64,000 nucleotides of DNA from Sordaria brevicollis. Lineage: Eukaryota; Ascomycota; Sordariomycetes; Sordariales; Sordariaceae. The position numbers and the translations under genes were made by a program. Location: contig JAUTDP010000008.1 of the NCBI GenBank assembly GCA_033439795.1, forward strand, positions 3,286,001 through 3,350,000, written 5' to 3'. Positions 11,535-23,211 of this stretch are shown in pieces (position 1 is the first letter of the stretch; each line of letters starts with the position of its first letter). Below the pieces are notes generated by a model, which saw nothing but the letters and a program-made list of their open reading frames with translations, had not been told where the DNA came from and did not search any database.

Positions 11535-13621
11535 ATGCCTTCCGCAACGACTGAGAGCACCAACGGTGCCAATGGCGGCGCCGCCGCTGCCAGCCCTGCT
11601 CCCGGCACACTCTCCGCCAACGACAACATCCGTCGCTTCGCTGCTCCTAGCAGGCCGTTGAGCCCTCTTCCCGCCCATGCTCTCTTCAATGAGAAGACAC
11701 GATGCTTCGTCTACGGTCTCCAGCCCCGTGCTGTTCAGGGCATGCTCGATTTCGACTTCATCTGCAAGCGTTCCACCCCCTCGGTCGCTGGCATCATTTA
11801 CACTTTCGGTGGTCAGTTCGTCAGCAAGATGTACTGGGGCACTAGCGAGACTCTCCTGCCCGTCTACCAGGAGGTTCCCAAGGCTGTTGCCAAGCACCCC
11901 GATGTTGATGTCGTTGTCAACTTTGCTTCTTCCCGCAGTGTCTACAGCTCTACCATGGAGTTGATGGAGTATCCTCAGATCAAGACCATTGCCATTATTG
12001 CTGAGGGTGTCCCCGAGCGTGTAAGTTCTCGATCGGACCTTTCTACCATTAGCCAAGTCAGACAAATTGCTAACAGTTTTTGAATCAGCGTGCTCGCGAG
12101 ATTGCCTACGTTGCCAAGAAGAAGGGTATCACCATCATTGGCCCTGCCACCGTCGGTGGTATCAAGCCCGGCTGCTTCAAGATCGGTAACACTGGTGGTA
12201 TGATGGACAACATTGTTGCTTCCAAGCTCTACCGCAAGGGTTCCGTTGGCTATGTCTCCAAGTCCGGTGGCATGTCCAACGAGCTCAACAACATTATTTC
12301 CCAGACTACGGATGGTGTCTACGAGGGTGTTGCCATTGGTGGTGATCGTTACCCCGGCACTACCTTCATCGACCATCTCCTCCGCTACCAGGCTGACCCT
12401 GCCTGCAAGATCCTCGTCTTGCTCGGTGAAGTCGGTGGTGTTGAAGAGTACAAGGTGATTGATGCTGTCAAGCAGGGTATCATTACCAAGCCCATCGTTG
12501 CTTGGGCCATTGGTACTTGCGCCAGCATGTTCAAGACTGAGGTTCAGTTCGGTCACGCTGGTGCCTTCGCCAACTCTCAGCTCGAGACTGCAGCTACCAA
12601 GAACAAGAGCATGCGTGAGGCTGGCTTCTATGTCCCCGACACCTTCGAGGACATGCCTGCTCTCCTCAAGCAGGTTTATGACAAGCTCGTGGCCGATGGC
12701 ACCATTGTCCCCGCCCCCGAGCCTGTTGTCCCCAAGATCCCCATCGACTACTCGTGGGCTCAGGAGCTTGGCCTTATCCGTAAGCCTGCTGCCTTCATCT
12801 CCACCATTTCCGACGATCGTGGCCAGGAGCTTCTCTATGCTGGTATGCCCATTTCGGACGTTTTCAAGGAGGAGATCGGTATTGGTGGTGTCATGTCCCT
12901 TCTCTGGTTCCGCCGCCGTCTTCCCGACTACGCTGCCAAGTTCCTCGAGATGGTTCTCATGCTTACTGCTGATCACGGTCCCGCTGTGTCCGGTGCCATG
13001 AACACCATTATCACCACTCGTGCCGGCAAGGATCTCATTAGCTCTTTGGTCGCTGGTCTTTTGACCATTGGCTCCCGTTTCGGTGGTGCCCTTGATGGCG
13101 CTGCTGAGGAGTTTACCAAGGCTTTTGACAAGGGTCTCAGCCCCCGTGAGTTTGTTGACACTATGCGCAAGCAGAACAAGCTCATTCCCGGTATTGGTCA
13201 CCGTGTCAAGTCTCGCAACAACCCCGATCTCCGTGTCGAGCTTGTTAAGGAGTATGTCAAGGCCAAGTTTCCCTCCACCAAGCTTCTCGACTACGCTCTC
13301 GCCGTCGAGACTGTCACTACCTCCAAGAAGGACAACCTTATCCTCAACGTCGATGGCTGCATTGCTGTCTGCTTCGTTGACCTTCTAAGGAACTGCGGTG
13401 CTTTCAGCACTGAGGAGGCTGAGGATTACCTCTCCATGGGTGTTCTCAACGGTTTGTTTGTGCTCGGTCGTTCCATTGGTCTTATTGCCCACTACCTCGA
13501 CCAGAAGAGACTCCGCACCGGTCTCTACCGTCATCCTTGGGATGATATCACTTACCTCCTCCCCAGCCTCCAGCAGCCCGGTCCCCCGGGTACTGAGGGT
13601 CGTGTTGAGGTCCAGATTTAA
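11535..13621 (+). CDS. acl1: ATP citrate lyase, citryl-CoA lyase subunit (ACL1)
   Basis: Spliced model of 672 aa: exons 11535-12020 and 12089-13621, one 68-bp intron with GTAAGT donor, GCTAAC branch and CAG acceptor. It matches the C-terminal half of animal ATP citrate lyase. Order: a variable Ala/Gly-rich N-terminus; a succinyl-CoA-synthetase-like region ([31 protein letters not shown], and the phospho-histidine loop VQFGHAGA with His318); then the citrate-synthase-like module ([38 protein letters not shown]). It forms a hetero-oligomer with ACL2. In Sordaria, loss of acl1 blocks fruiting-body maturation (published knowledge). Codon use is strongly C-ending, typical of high expression, and gives long antisense frames that I do not believe are genes. 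Confidence 0.97.
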
Positions 13622-16600
13622 AAGGAAATTACATAGGGATTTGGGATGGTTAGACATGGGATCTTTTACTTTACGGAGCGGTTACGGTCATGATTGTTTT
13701 CATTTTCTTTCTTCGGCAAGTGGTAGAGGGTCATCAATGAAGGGAAGAGTGTATGACAAAATACGTCATTACCATATACTGGGGACTTTCCCCATAATGC
13801 AATCAAGAAAGCATCAACTACCAACATGCAACATTCTCATTACTGTGAGCCTGGGTCGCCACCAGGCAGGGTCTTCTTCCTTGTTGCCAAAACCACGTAT
13901 CGGATCACAAGTGCCGGGTGTCCTTGTCGCCGCCGGAAGATCGCTAACCGCCAACGGACAGGTAACACGGCACACCACATTTTATAAACGTATTCTCGAC
14001 GCTCGTAATTTCTTCTTGCGTACATCGCGAAACCCGACTAGATGGGATAGCTCGAGCTTAGATTTGAGAAGTTGTACCGACGATATTCCATGAAATGTGT
14101 CAGCGCATCACCGGAGGGTTTCCCTTTCTGGACTTTGACGATGCACAGGACTTGTATATGCAAGGCTTATGGTCGCCGAGAATAGGACAAGGGTCGTGGG
14201 GAAACGCCCCGTGGGGCTGTATTCCAAATAAGAAGCTCACAGCCGTTGCAGGATCTCCGCCTGGGTCAGGTAGGTACTGGTACAAGAGAGGCAGGGGAAA
14301 AGAACAGCAAGGGGGGTCCTCTATCTCTGTAAGTACTGGTACGACTGGTACCAATGCAAGTCATACCCTTCCCCTAAAGGGATCTACCGGGTCGTCAGCG
14401 ACCTGAAGCGTGCTGCACACTACGTTATGTATGCAAGGCGGTAGACTCAAGGTCCCTTAGCTCGGAACCGCTGCTGGGCCTTTGTGCTTCTGGAAGGAGG
14501 CTGCGGCGCGGCATGGCGTCTCGGTAATCGAGCGAGATAAGATCCGACAGGGACAGACAGAAGAGGATCGCCCCGACCATCATAGGGAAGCTGGGAGCGT
14601 CCGTAGCCCAGAATTCTGCCCTTCTAGCCTGTAACAAAGCTGTACCTACGTCGTCACCTTGACGGATAGGGTAAGGTGAGATGAGTTTTAGTGTGTAATG
14701 GAATGCGCAAGTGGTAAGAATGGTGGTGTAAGCGGACATGAGTAGCTGGCAGGGATCCCAGTTAGTTCCTCATCGTTGATAAGCTTTTACCTCGAAACTC
14801 GGGAGGATAAGGTGAGCCGAGGAGGTTCAGAGATATCGTTGCGTCATGATGGTGAAGCAACGGGCCTTTTGATGCTCTCTCATTTCCACTTCTTTGACTT
14901 TCTCACTTCATATCACTTCAATCACGACTCAAGGTCTCAACTTTCTGAGTCCAGATTATCAGCGAAGAGAAAAGCAAGCCGAAACAACACAAAGAGGAGC
15001 CAATCTCCACATAGTGTCTTAAACGACCAAGTCCTTAGATACCTAAAGTGATATGACATTGATGTCAGAATTGGCATTGTGAGAACATTATGGAGTTGAC
15101 CGATACATAAACTTAGCCAGGCCAATGCAATGATAGATAGTACCCTCAAACTGCGCCTCAAGACCCGAACAGCAGGCAGATGGATCGGACATGCTGATGC
15201 ACTCAACCGGGCTGCCAAATGTCAATGTCAGGTACCAGCAATGCTTGATGCAGTGTGAAATGCCTAAGATAACCCAAGTATTGCATATTTCCACAGCAAC
15301 GAGCATACAACGGAACTCTGAAATGTTGTGCCGTTAGGCTAGTACAGAATCCATCTAACTATGACGTCGATAGGAGGAGTTACAAGCGGATGAACCAACA
15401 ATAGGTAGCCGCATTGTAGGGCAAATGAGATTGGCAACAAACAAAGAAGGCAGTGTACGAATCTTTATTGAGATGGCAATGAAACAAATGCGAAAGACTG
15501 ATTTGATTTCGTTCTCGAGACGGTTTCACTCGGTCGGATTTTGTGGGGCATGTCCGGATTCCAATCGGGCCGCTTATCGGGCTGGATCCCCGTCCGGACC
15601 GGAATGCCCCACATGAGCTGACCGGACCGACTGCGGAGTTCGGGATCTAAGTGGAGATTTTATGAGTTCAAGTATTCGGCGCTCCGGCGGGGTAATTCCG
15701 TTAATGTCGGGGCTGTAAGTGGGGCTGAATCGGGGTGGGGGCCCGGTTCATGAAAGTTCGGGGTTAGAGCTGAGCATGTCGAGGGGATCAATCATATGGT
15801 GAGTTTATACAACAATTGACCGTGCTTTGTAGATGATGGTTGGTAAGAAGAGTATAAAAAGGTTTCGGTATACTGGTGTTTTGTTGTTCCTTCCCTGCTG
15901 CTTTCAAAATTAGAGAGCTTGCACAATTCTTGGCAGGATGTAGAAATCGAGATACGAATACTCTTCGAAAGAAAAAGTACTCGATACTGTAAGAAACAGA
16001 GAGCTATGATCATATTCTAGACAAAAATGCATCAAACATGCTACGGATGTTCAAGTGATTCTCGTCGTCGCCGTAACCGCTATCCTCACCATAACATTTT
16101 GGCGGTGACATTTGGCAAAATTATTTTGCTGTTCCTGAACCATTTGCCCCACTTTTCAGCCAGTGAGGAAATCGCGACCAGCCAATCGTGCCGCTCAGTG
16201 CCGGCCGCCAGTGGTGCGCACTGGCAAACCGTCCCCGTACCGGCAAGCCGTGCCCGTAGCTACCGTCCCCCGGCGCCCCCAGAGATCCATCCCGGCGGGC
16301 CGTAAACATTGGAGACTCTACGAGACGAGGCTACCGACGACAACCTTCGAGGTTCTCCCCTTCTCCATTTTCTTGATACCCCCGACCGACCGGCTGAACG
16401 ACCGACGGCGAAGCAGAGCGTTTTTTCGAGGTGCGTAAATCAACAAAATCTTCTTGTCCCAATATCGCAACGATTTGCCAAAGGACAACGAATTCGAGAT
16501 TCGGTACAGCTGTTGCGCCGGCGCATACGATACCTTAAACCCAAAGGGACCTCAGCTGACACAACTACCTTCCCACAGGGCACGCGACGCATCCATTCCC

Positions 16601-16761
16601 CATTTTCCCGTCCCCCCAACACCATCCTCGACGCCGAAAACCACGAACGAGTCCTAGACCTCGACCGGCGCATTACCAGAACCTTACCGGACAACAAACC
16701 CGAGCCTCTTTCAATTCAAACTTCATCGATACCCTTTTTCTTCGTTTACAAAACCGCCACA
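13622..16761. other. 3.1-kb intergenic region
   Basis: Between acl1 and the uL30m gene. No supported gene. It holds the acl1 3' UTR, an imperfect inverted repeat (about 15537-15617), GC-rich CGG/CCG-patterned sequence (15500-15760) and the uL30m promoter. The frame in front of uL30m is open back to about 16309 but has no ATG before 16762. Confidence 0.6.
15537..15617. repeat. imperfect inverted repeat, GC-rich hairpin
   Basis: TGTGGGGCATGTCCGGA near 15540 pairs with CCGGACCGGAATGCCCCACA ending near 15614, with a small bulge and a loop of about 35 bases. It could be a remnant of a small transposon or a cruciform. No target duplication was identified. Confidence 0.5.
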
Positions 16762-17247
16762 ATGTCCTTCTTCCGCATAACCCTCCACCGCTCCGCCATC
16801 GGTCTTCCGAAACGCACCCACGGCGTCCTCGCCGCTTTGGGTTTGCGCAAGCGCAACCAAACCGTCTTCCACCCCGTCGAGCCTCAATTCGCCGGTATGC
16901 TCATGAAAGTCAAGGAACTTGTTCGCGTCGAGGAGGTTCCCTTCCGCAAGACCAAGCGCGAGTTGAAGGATGAGCGCAAGCCCGAGCCCGGGTTTGTGGT
17001 TGAGAAGATGGTCAAGAGGTTTGTCCCCGGGGAGGGAATCAAAGAGGAGGTTGATTTCACCAGGGTTGTCAAGGAGTTGGAGGCTAAGAAGGGGGTTGAG
17101 GTGGTGGAGGGGGTTGAGAAGATGGTTGTTGACGGAGGGGTGGTGGTGAGGGATGGAAAGAGGGCGCAGGATCTCGGAGTGAGGACGAGGAGGGATTGGG
17201 AGATTGTGGGTAAGTTGAATGAGGTTCCTAAGGTTAGGGCTCTCTAA
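16762..17247 (+). CDS. mitochondrial large-subunit ribosomal protein uL30m (yeast Mrpl33 family)
   Basis: A 161-aa protein. Residues 2-60 form the compact L30 fold: [17 protein letters not shown] followed by [16 protein letters not shown], which is the conserved L30 core shared with bacterial L30. The rest is a charged Lys/Glu/Val extension as in fungal mitochondrial homologues. It is expected to act in the mitoribosome 60S-like subunit. The ATG at 16762 is chosen because it lies in a good context (CCACAATG), begins exactly at the family's usual first residues, and the open frame further upstream has no ATG. Confidence 0.9.
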   Translation: MSFFRITLHRSAIGLPKRTHGVLAALGLRKRNQTVFHPVEPQFAGMLMKVKELVRVEEVPFRKTKRELKDERKPEPGFVVEKMVKRFVPGEGIKEEVDFTRVVKELEAKKGVEVVEGVEKMVVDGGVVVRDGKRAQDLGVRTRRDWEIVGKLNEVPKVRAL

Positions 17248-18581
17248 GCTTGTCAACTGGAGAGTTGCTCAGGGAGGAGAGGTGGAAGGAGGATGAAGGA
17301 GGAGAAAAGTGGTCGAGAAGGCAGAGAGGGCGCTGAGATCATCTGCAGCCACCATTGTTCAGGCGCAGACTTGACGGATGCTCTGGCTTTGTGTCCCGAG
17401 CCAGTCGTCATTTCTCTTTTGGGAGGCCTGTCTTTGAGTATACCGAGCTCGTGTTCTCGGTCAACTCTCTGCCCATGGCCGTCAGTAGAGCGCTGCCTCG
17501 CTCCGATATTCCGGCCCTTCTCGACCACCATCTTTGTACAATACTGTATGCTACGAAAATCATGTAGTAGGACATCATCGGGAATGGAAAAGTGTTTTGG
17601 AACAAGGAACAAATCACCGGTGACCCTAGACGTTGAGCTGCATATCCTACATGTGAAAAGATTTGGCGATTTAGAAAGAAATGCCCTCACTAGGGAAGCT
17701 CTGATAGCCATTTATTGATGCCAACACGGTAGTATCTGATATACCAAGGTGAAAACCTCACCTCTACTGCATGCCGACTCGTCCTTTTGATCGACCGCCG
17801 ATATAGCCTGGGGCAAACATCGCCGCCTCTCATCAGTCTTCCTCACATCTGTCATGTCACAGCAAACAATACAGGTCACAGAGCACAAGCCACAAGTAGA
17901 CACATGATCAAAATCAAAGATGCTATTATCTACCACTCCATACCAAATCCCTGTCTGCCCGTCTAAACCCCCTCATTTTCCCTTGTTTCCTGGTGCAATA
18001 TGGAGAGAAATGTATACTTCTCAACCTCGATGAAAACCAAAAGCAAAGAACACACGTAAAACGCCCGGCCATCCGCGCCCGAAAGAGGAGCTAACCTAGC
18101 CATCGTAATCAAACCTGACAAACCATAAATGGTCCGAAAAAAGAAAAAGGAAGAAGCCATGCCCTTCGTTTACTGGCCGATCTTGCTCCTCCACCAACTG
18201 ACCTGACCGATCGACCGACTGACTGACTGCCTACGTTGCTGTTATATGTTGCAACCACTGACTTAGTTGGTGTCAGTCAGTTTAAATCCATCATCACCCC
18301 TCGAGCTCAGCCACAACCACAACCGACCCCAGCTTCCGCCGCTCGATAAACGAAGGTCAGCTCGAGGCCAAACCAAGCTGATAGGATGATGCGCCTCAAC
18401 GAGCCCTCTTCTTTCCACCAGCCTTCCCATTCTTCTTCCCATTCGCATTTCCATTCGTCGCCTCAACTCCATCCTCGCCCGCCTCATCCTCAGCCTTCCT
18501 CTTCTTCTCTCTGTCTACTTTAATCTCCCCCATTATCTTCCCGGGGATATGCTCACGAAGGGCCGACAAGGAAGCAGGATC
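17248..18581. other. convergent intergenic region between uL30m and eaf3
   Basis: About 1.3 kb expected to hold both 3' UTRs. Small ORFs on both strands lack any domain. On the minus strand at about 18581-18398 there is a protein-like reading (see the separate entry). Confidence 0.55.
18398..18581 (-). pseudogene. possible broken coding tail downstream of the eaf3 stop
   Basis: Directly after the eaf3 stop, the same frame reads DPASLSALREHIPG; from there a shift by one base at a C4G4 run reads KIMGEIKVDREKKRKAEDE and a Gly/Asn/Lys-rich end (GKAGGKKRAR), closing with TGA near 18398. The joined reading looks like real protein with a basic nuclear tail, but it is separated from eaf3 by one stop and one frameshift. 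It may be an alternative or decayed 3' exon, or chance. Confidence 0.3.
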
Positions 18582-21500
18582 CTAAACGCTTCTGGCTTGG
18601 TCGACGTACTCCTGGCTGGGAGTCTCGTACTCGCTGACAAAGTACTTTGTGGTGTGGCGGCTGAACCAGCCCGTGAACTTGATGAGCTCCTCGCGGAGCC
18701 GGTTGACGGATTGTTGGTCCATGTTGGTTTGGGCGACCAGTTCGGGGAGGGAGACTTTTGGCTTTGTTAGTAAAGGTATTGGGGAAAATGAAGGAAGGGA
18801 AGGGAAGGGAGGGTAAATTGGCATACCGAGAAGGCGAGCAAGATGCTCAGCGCCATAAGTGTCCGACGCAGACTTGTGCTTCTCATCAGTACCGGCCGTC
18901 CAGATGGTGTATTGCTCGTGGTATTGCGCGCGCTCGAACCTGTGCCGCCGTCCGTCTCGCGTTAGTAATGTTTCATCCAGCGACCAACGGGCCGAGAGAA
19001 AAAGGCAAGGGATGATATGGGCAAGGGGCCACTCACCGGTAGAGAAGGATCCGTCCGAGACACCTGTCAAAGTACTCGCGCAAGCCAGCGACGGTCTCCT
19101 CGAGGATGTCCATCTGTGGCGTCCCTGGTACCCGGTTGGGACGCTCGTGCTCGAGGTAATCCTTCAAAATCTCGTCGACGGGATGGACATGAGGAATGGG
19201 GACGAGCTGTTGATTCTTCGTTACATTCTCCCAGTCGTCGACGAGCAACGCCTTCACGTGATCTGGTAAGGGGAGCTTGATTGAGGGGCGGTTGTGGAAG
19301 TTGTCCTCCTGTAGATTGGATGGTTAGCAATTGACTCTCTGAAATCAACATCGAAATGGCGACATAAAAAAGCTTGGCAACAATGGCAACATCAACTCCA
19401 AAACAAGGCGACGCTTAATTCGCAACGGATAACTGACTGCGTGTTGTCGTGGCTGTGTGAACCCACTTGGGTGCGGCGAGGGTAATGCATGATGTCTGTG
19501 CAGATGAGTGATGGTCTGGAAGGATCGTGGTCCAGACCAATTAGTCAGACCCGTCTACCACCAACGCCACCTCAGCCTACTAGGGCTGAGATGATGCCTG
19601 GAGGCCACGAGGTGTAGACCATGATGACCAGCGCTTGCGTGGTCATTGTAGAACAAGGACAATACGACATGAAGTCCGTCGCCGCCGCCGTTGCCGGTGC
19701 GTTGTGCGATTGAGAAATGTCCCGAGAAACGAAGGAAACACCACCACCACAAACGTACTTTCTCCTTTTCCACGAGCTTTGGCGTAAACCTGCATTCCCA
19801 CATCTTCTTCCCCGCAGTCGGCTCCCTAGGCTTGCGAATCTTGGCGAGGGCCTCGATGAGAAAACCAAAGACTCCAAAATCTGCTTTGCTGGGCGTCGTG
19901 ACCCGCGTCGGGCTGCGCGAACTCCAGTAATCCTCGTCGGGCTTCTTGCAAGCCAGACCAGCCAACGGAATGTTGTAGTTGGGTGGTAGCTCGCAGTAAT
20001 ATGATTCCAGCTTTTCGGTCCAGTTGCCGTTGTTCCTCGCCCTGATGATTTTGGGGTGATTGGCGCCGATGGGCGGTGGCCGGTTGGATGTCCAGCCCAA
20101 GGCAAAGGTATCGTCGAACGTCGTCCGCCCGTAACGGTCGACGTACGTTGATGTGAGCTTGGTCGGTGGTTTCATCAGGCGATCTTCTGGCTCTGCTAAC
20201 TTTGACCATCGCGCCTCGCATGCTGCAAATGACGAGCTTATCGATGTGGGCGAGCTGCGACGCCTGGAGTTGTTGTCCTCCGAATCCCGGCCATGGCTAC
20301 GCATGGAGCGCGACATGGTCAATCAAGTGTGGCAATCTCAAGAGATGTCTAGCCTTGATTCCGAAGAGTAGATGCAACGACGGAGACAGACCTGGAGGTT
20401 TTGGAAGTGTCTACCACAAAGGGATGGTAGGTGGGTGTGGTGAAGTGATGATGTTTTCCAAAAACTCGTCGCTTGCTCTCCCTGACCGCGATCCAAATAG
20501 TCCCAGTGAAGGCGAAAAAGTAGAATTCCAGGTGATTCCGTAACCGACCACGAAAGCCGCGTGATCCGGACAAAGGTAATAGGAGGTGATGGAAGGTAAA
20601 TGAGGCACGAGGACCAGCAGGAGGGCGGCTGACGATGATGATGACAGGAGTGTGAAGGGGACGAATGAGAAATTTGCAAGTTTTCTCCGTTTGTGAGAGC
20701 GGAACACGGGTGCGCAGACAAGTTGTGTGTGTTCCAAGTCCAATGATTGTAACAAGCTGCTGAGGGCTGAAATTGTGCTGGCAATGTAAAGTGCTCAAGT
20801 TGTGTTGGCGAGCAGAGGGAGGGGAGTGATTGTTGGTGGTGAGGGTTGGATTTTGAGAGGTTGCGAGATCCAGGGGTGGCATTTACTCGCTCTCTCGCTG
20901 CTTGCTTTACTGCTCTTGCCCAGGCAGGGCCGCTCGCTCAGGGTCCCAGCTCCAGATTATGGGTCCCTCCCAAAAACTCCAGATTTGGTGTGTGCCCCCC
21001 TCTCCCATTCACAACCACACAGCCCATGTTTGCTGTCCAGAACTACTGGATTTTTGGTTTCCATCCTTTTTCCTCCTGTTTATGGGATTTTCAATTCTTT
21101 GCTTTCAAATCCCGAGTTGTGACTTGTTTTGTTCCGAGTTGTCCCCGTCCCCTTTTGCCCTCCTTCTCCGGATGTCCGAGTTTTTCTGTTGTCGCCTAGC
21201 AACCAACACTCCACACTTGTAGAAGGTCGCCAACGACAACACATAGACAACGCCCTTAGTCCTTGTCCTGTTTGACCCTGCATTTTGGGTCTTGACCACA
21301 CTCGGTCGTAAAATGTGGTTGTGTCGAATAAAGGTTAAGGAAAAAAAAAAGGAGACGATGTTGCCAAAGCATGCCAAGCAAAGAAGTCGAAAACCATGAG
21401 AGAAAAAAAGAAGAGAGAGAAAAGAGTCAACTTACAGTCTCAAGATCAAAATCCCTTGCCCTCCTCGGGTTCCTGTTATTCTGCGTCGTGCCTCCTCCGG

Positions 21501-21879
21501 CGCCCGTCCGCTCCTCGCTACCGCGGGCAGAGCCGCTCAGGTGATCGGAGCCACCAGGACCGCCGGCACCACCGCGACCTCCGGCGGCTCCCTTCTTAGG
21601 CTGCTTGGCCGCCTTACCGGACTGCAGCTGCTTGTACTGGGCAAGGAGCTGCTGGGCCAGGTCCTTGTTCTCGTCATTGAGCTTGCGGATGCGGTCCTGC
21701 GGCACCCAGTCGTCCCAGCTGCTCTTCCAGCCCTTGTAATGGATCTTGTAGAGCCAGCCCTCGCCGCCCTCTATCGGCGCCACGTCCAGGATTTTGGCCT
21801 CGTACAGCATCTCCATGTGGAAACAGAGGACGCGCTCGTCCTTGGAATATGGAGGCTGTTGGACCTTGGGCGGGGCCAT
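18582..21879 (-). CDS. eaf3: Eaf3/MRG15-type chromodomain protein (NuA4 / Rpd3S subunit)
   Basis: Spliced model of 333 aa in four exons: 21879-21436, 19308-19037, 18939-18827, 18754-18582. Residues about 10-75 are an MRG-type chromodomain (VLCFHMEMLYEAKILDV, LYKIHYKGWKSSWDDWV). A Gly/Ser-rich linker runs to about 148. The MRG domain fills the rest (LLVDDWENVTKNQQLV, LPELVAQTNMDQQ, FSKYFVSEYE-like end). The family reads H3K36 methylation and belongs to histone acetyltransferase NuA4 and deacetylase Rpd3S. The first intron is 2,127 bp, very long for such a genome; its donor GTAAGT and its GCTAAC...CTACAG acceptor are strong, and only this join gives a complete MRG domain. An unrelated ORF lies within it. 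Introns 2 and 3 are 97 and 72 bp. Confidence 0.87.
19555..20316 (-). CDS. hypothetical protein encoded inside eaf3 intron 1
   Basis: An ORF on the same strand as eaf3, lying wholly inside its first intron. From the ATG at 20316 it can encode 253 aa unspliced. A GTACGT donor at 19758, just after KLVEKEK, suggests a coding exon 20316-19759 (186 codons) spliced to a short last exon near 19640. The sequence looks protein-like (ALGWTSNRPPPIGANHPKI, YYCELPPNYNIPLAGLACK) and is not repetitive apart from a Ser/Arg-rich N-terminus. I recognise no domain. Alternatives: a separate gene with its own promoter in 20320-21435, or optional exons of eaf3. The 3' end is uncertain. Confidence 0.5.
   Translation of the reverse strand: MSRSMRSHGRDSEDNNSRRRSSPTSISSSFAACEARWSKLAEPEDRLMKPPTKLTSTYVDRYGRTTFDDTFALGWTSNRPPPIGANHPKIIRARNNGNWTEKLESYYCELPPNYNIPLAGLACKKPDEDYWSSRSPTRVTTPSKADFGVFGFLIEALAKIRKPREPTAGKKMWECRFTPKLVEKEKVRLWWWCFLRFSGHFSIAQRTGNGGGDGLHVVLSLFYNDHASAGHHGLHLVASRHHLSPSRLRWRWW
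20317..21435. other. remaining part of eaf3 intron 1
   Basis: About 1.1 kb of ordinary composition upstream of the nested ORF. No further supported exon; short overlapping frames only. It would contain the promoter of the nested gene if that gene is independent. Confidence 0.5.
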
Positions 21880-22546
21880 TTTGGATGGTTTTCAAGTGGC
21901 CGAGTGATGCTGGAAAATAAAAAGGGCGCTGATATAAGGTTGTCGTTGTATCAAATGGATGGAGGTTCGTGGTGGCTAGATCGTCCTTGTGAAAGCTGGA
22001 TGTATGTATGTATGGGTGGATCGATTTATTGTGAATGAAGGCACCTGAGTCGATGATACCGGGATGGGCGTGATGCGGTGCCGAGTCGATTGGCGAAAAT
22101 CGAGTCGAGTGACCGGGATGACCACAAAAATCGATGTTGTGTGTGCAAATTCCAAATTCGTTCAGTTCTCGAAAACGAAGGTTCGATGAAATGGAAAAAT
22201 TGCAGGGCGGCACTGCAGTTGGTCGTCAAAGGTTGAAAAGCGGTTGTTGGTTCATGTGAGTGTGGCCCGGTACGGGAAGGTGTGCTGAAGCTGCACCATG
22301 TAAGGAAGGGGTGAATGAAACAATTGATAGTGCAATTCACATTACAGTGATTGGTCACGGGACCACGTGTCTTGTGCCTTTAGCGCGCACCAACGCGTCC
22401 TCCTTTGTGGTTGCACCATTCATTGTTCTGCATCGGCTCACTTCTGATTGTACATGTAAATTACCAAGTACAGGTTTACGAACTAGAGGAAACCAACTAG
22501 GATTTTATTCTTCATTCTCGATCATCAACAATTCAATACTGGCGCA
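21880..22546. promoter_or_regulatory. bidirectional promoter region of eaf3 and the Cnl2-like gene
   Basis: A 667-bp gap between two divergent start codons must hold both promoters. No specific site could be named with confidence. Confidence 0.55.
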
Positions 22547-23211
22547 ATGGCACCAACCGAGACCAAGATCCTCAGCGACTACCTGCTCGTCCCCGCCCAG
22601 CTCCCTGCCATCATCTCCCTGCAAGAGTTCATCGAGCTATTCCCACGATCTCTTCAATCTTCGCCCCAAGTCAGGAATTTGTATCGCGATTTACAAGCCC
22701 AAAGAAATGCCATCGTCGACTCAGTGGCCGCCGAGATCGGGGCAGAGGCCAAGCGCGGGAAAGCAATGCGTCGGGTCATGATCAAGGCGAAACGGGAGGA
22801 GGAATCACAAGAGAACGATGACGAAGCGGAGATTGAACGGATTGTAAGATTTATTACTCAGAATGCGACGAAAGACTGACTTTTGCAATGGTTTGGTGAG
22901 CTAACCAAAGGCCGCCCCCCTTGTGGCACCTGTTTCCGTGTCTGTAGCTATTTGGTTCAGCCTCTGATTCACAAACCCCCAAACACAACATTGGTTCCAT
23001 TCTTCCAGATCTCGAGGGTGCCGTTTCAGAGCTTGAGAGTGAGCTTCAGCTTCTAGGAGAGGAAGAGGCGGCGCTTCTTGCGTCCATTCAGCAGACAGTG
23101 GGCAGCATGAGTGATCTACGCTACGGCCGTTTTGCTAATGGTCAACTGCGTGATCAAGTGCTCGAGGGGTTGGAGAGCTTGCGCGAGACTTGTAAATCCA
23201 AAAACTCATAA
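22547..23211 (+). CDS. cnl2: kinetochore subunit of the Cnl2/Nkp2 family
   Basis: Spliced model of 186 aa: exons 22547-22843 and 22948-23211, a 104-bp intron with GTAAGA donor, GCTAAC branch and TAG acceptor. The N-terminus (ESKIL/TKILSDYLLVPAQLP-like start, LQEFIELFPRSLQSSP, VRNLYRDLQAQR) is the family signature of Cnl2/NKP2. An acidic middle follows, then a predicted coiled coil (about 125-150, LEGAVSELESELQLLGEEE). In yeasts this protein is a non-essential member of the inner-kinetochore Ctf19/CCAN complex, pairing with Nkp1. Reading straight through the intron would stop after 11 residues and lose the coiled coil, so splicing is preferred. Confidence 0.82.

Noticed and set aside
11975..13201. 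408-codon ORF antisense to acl1
   Set aside because: Same codon-bias shadow effect over a highly conserved gene.
16309..16761. N-terminal extension of uL30m
   Set aside because: The frame is open but starts with a non-ATG codon and the family begins at the ATG at 16762; taken as 5' UTR.
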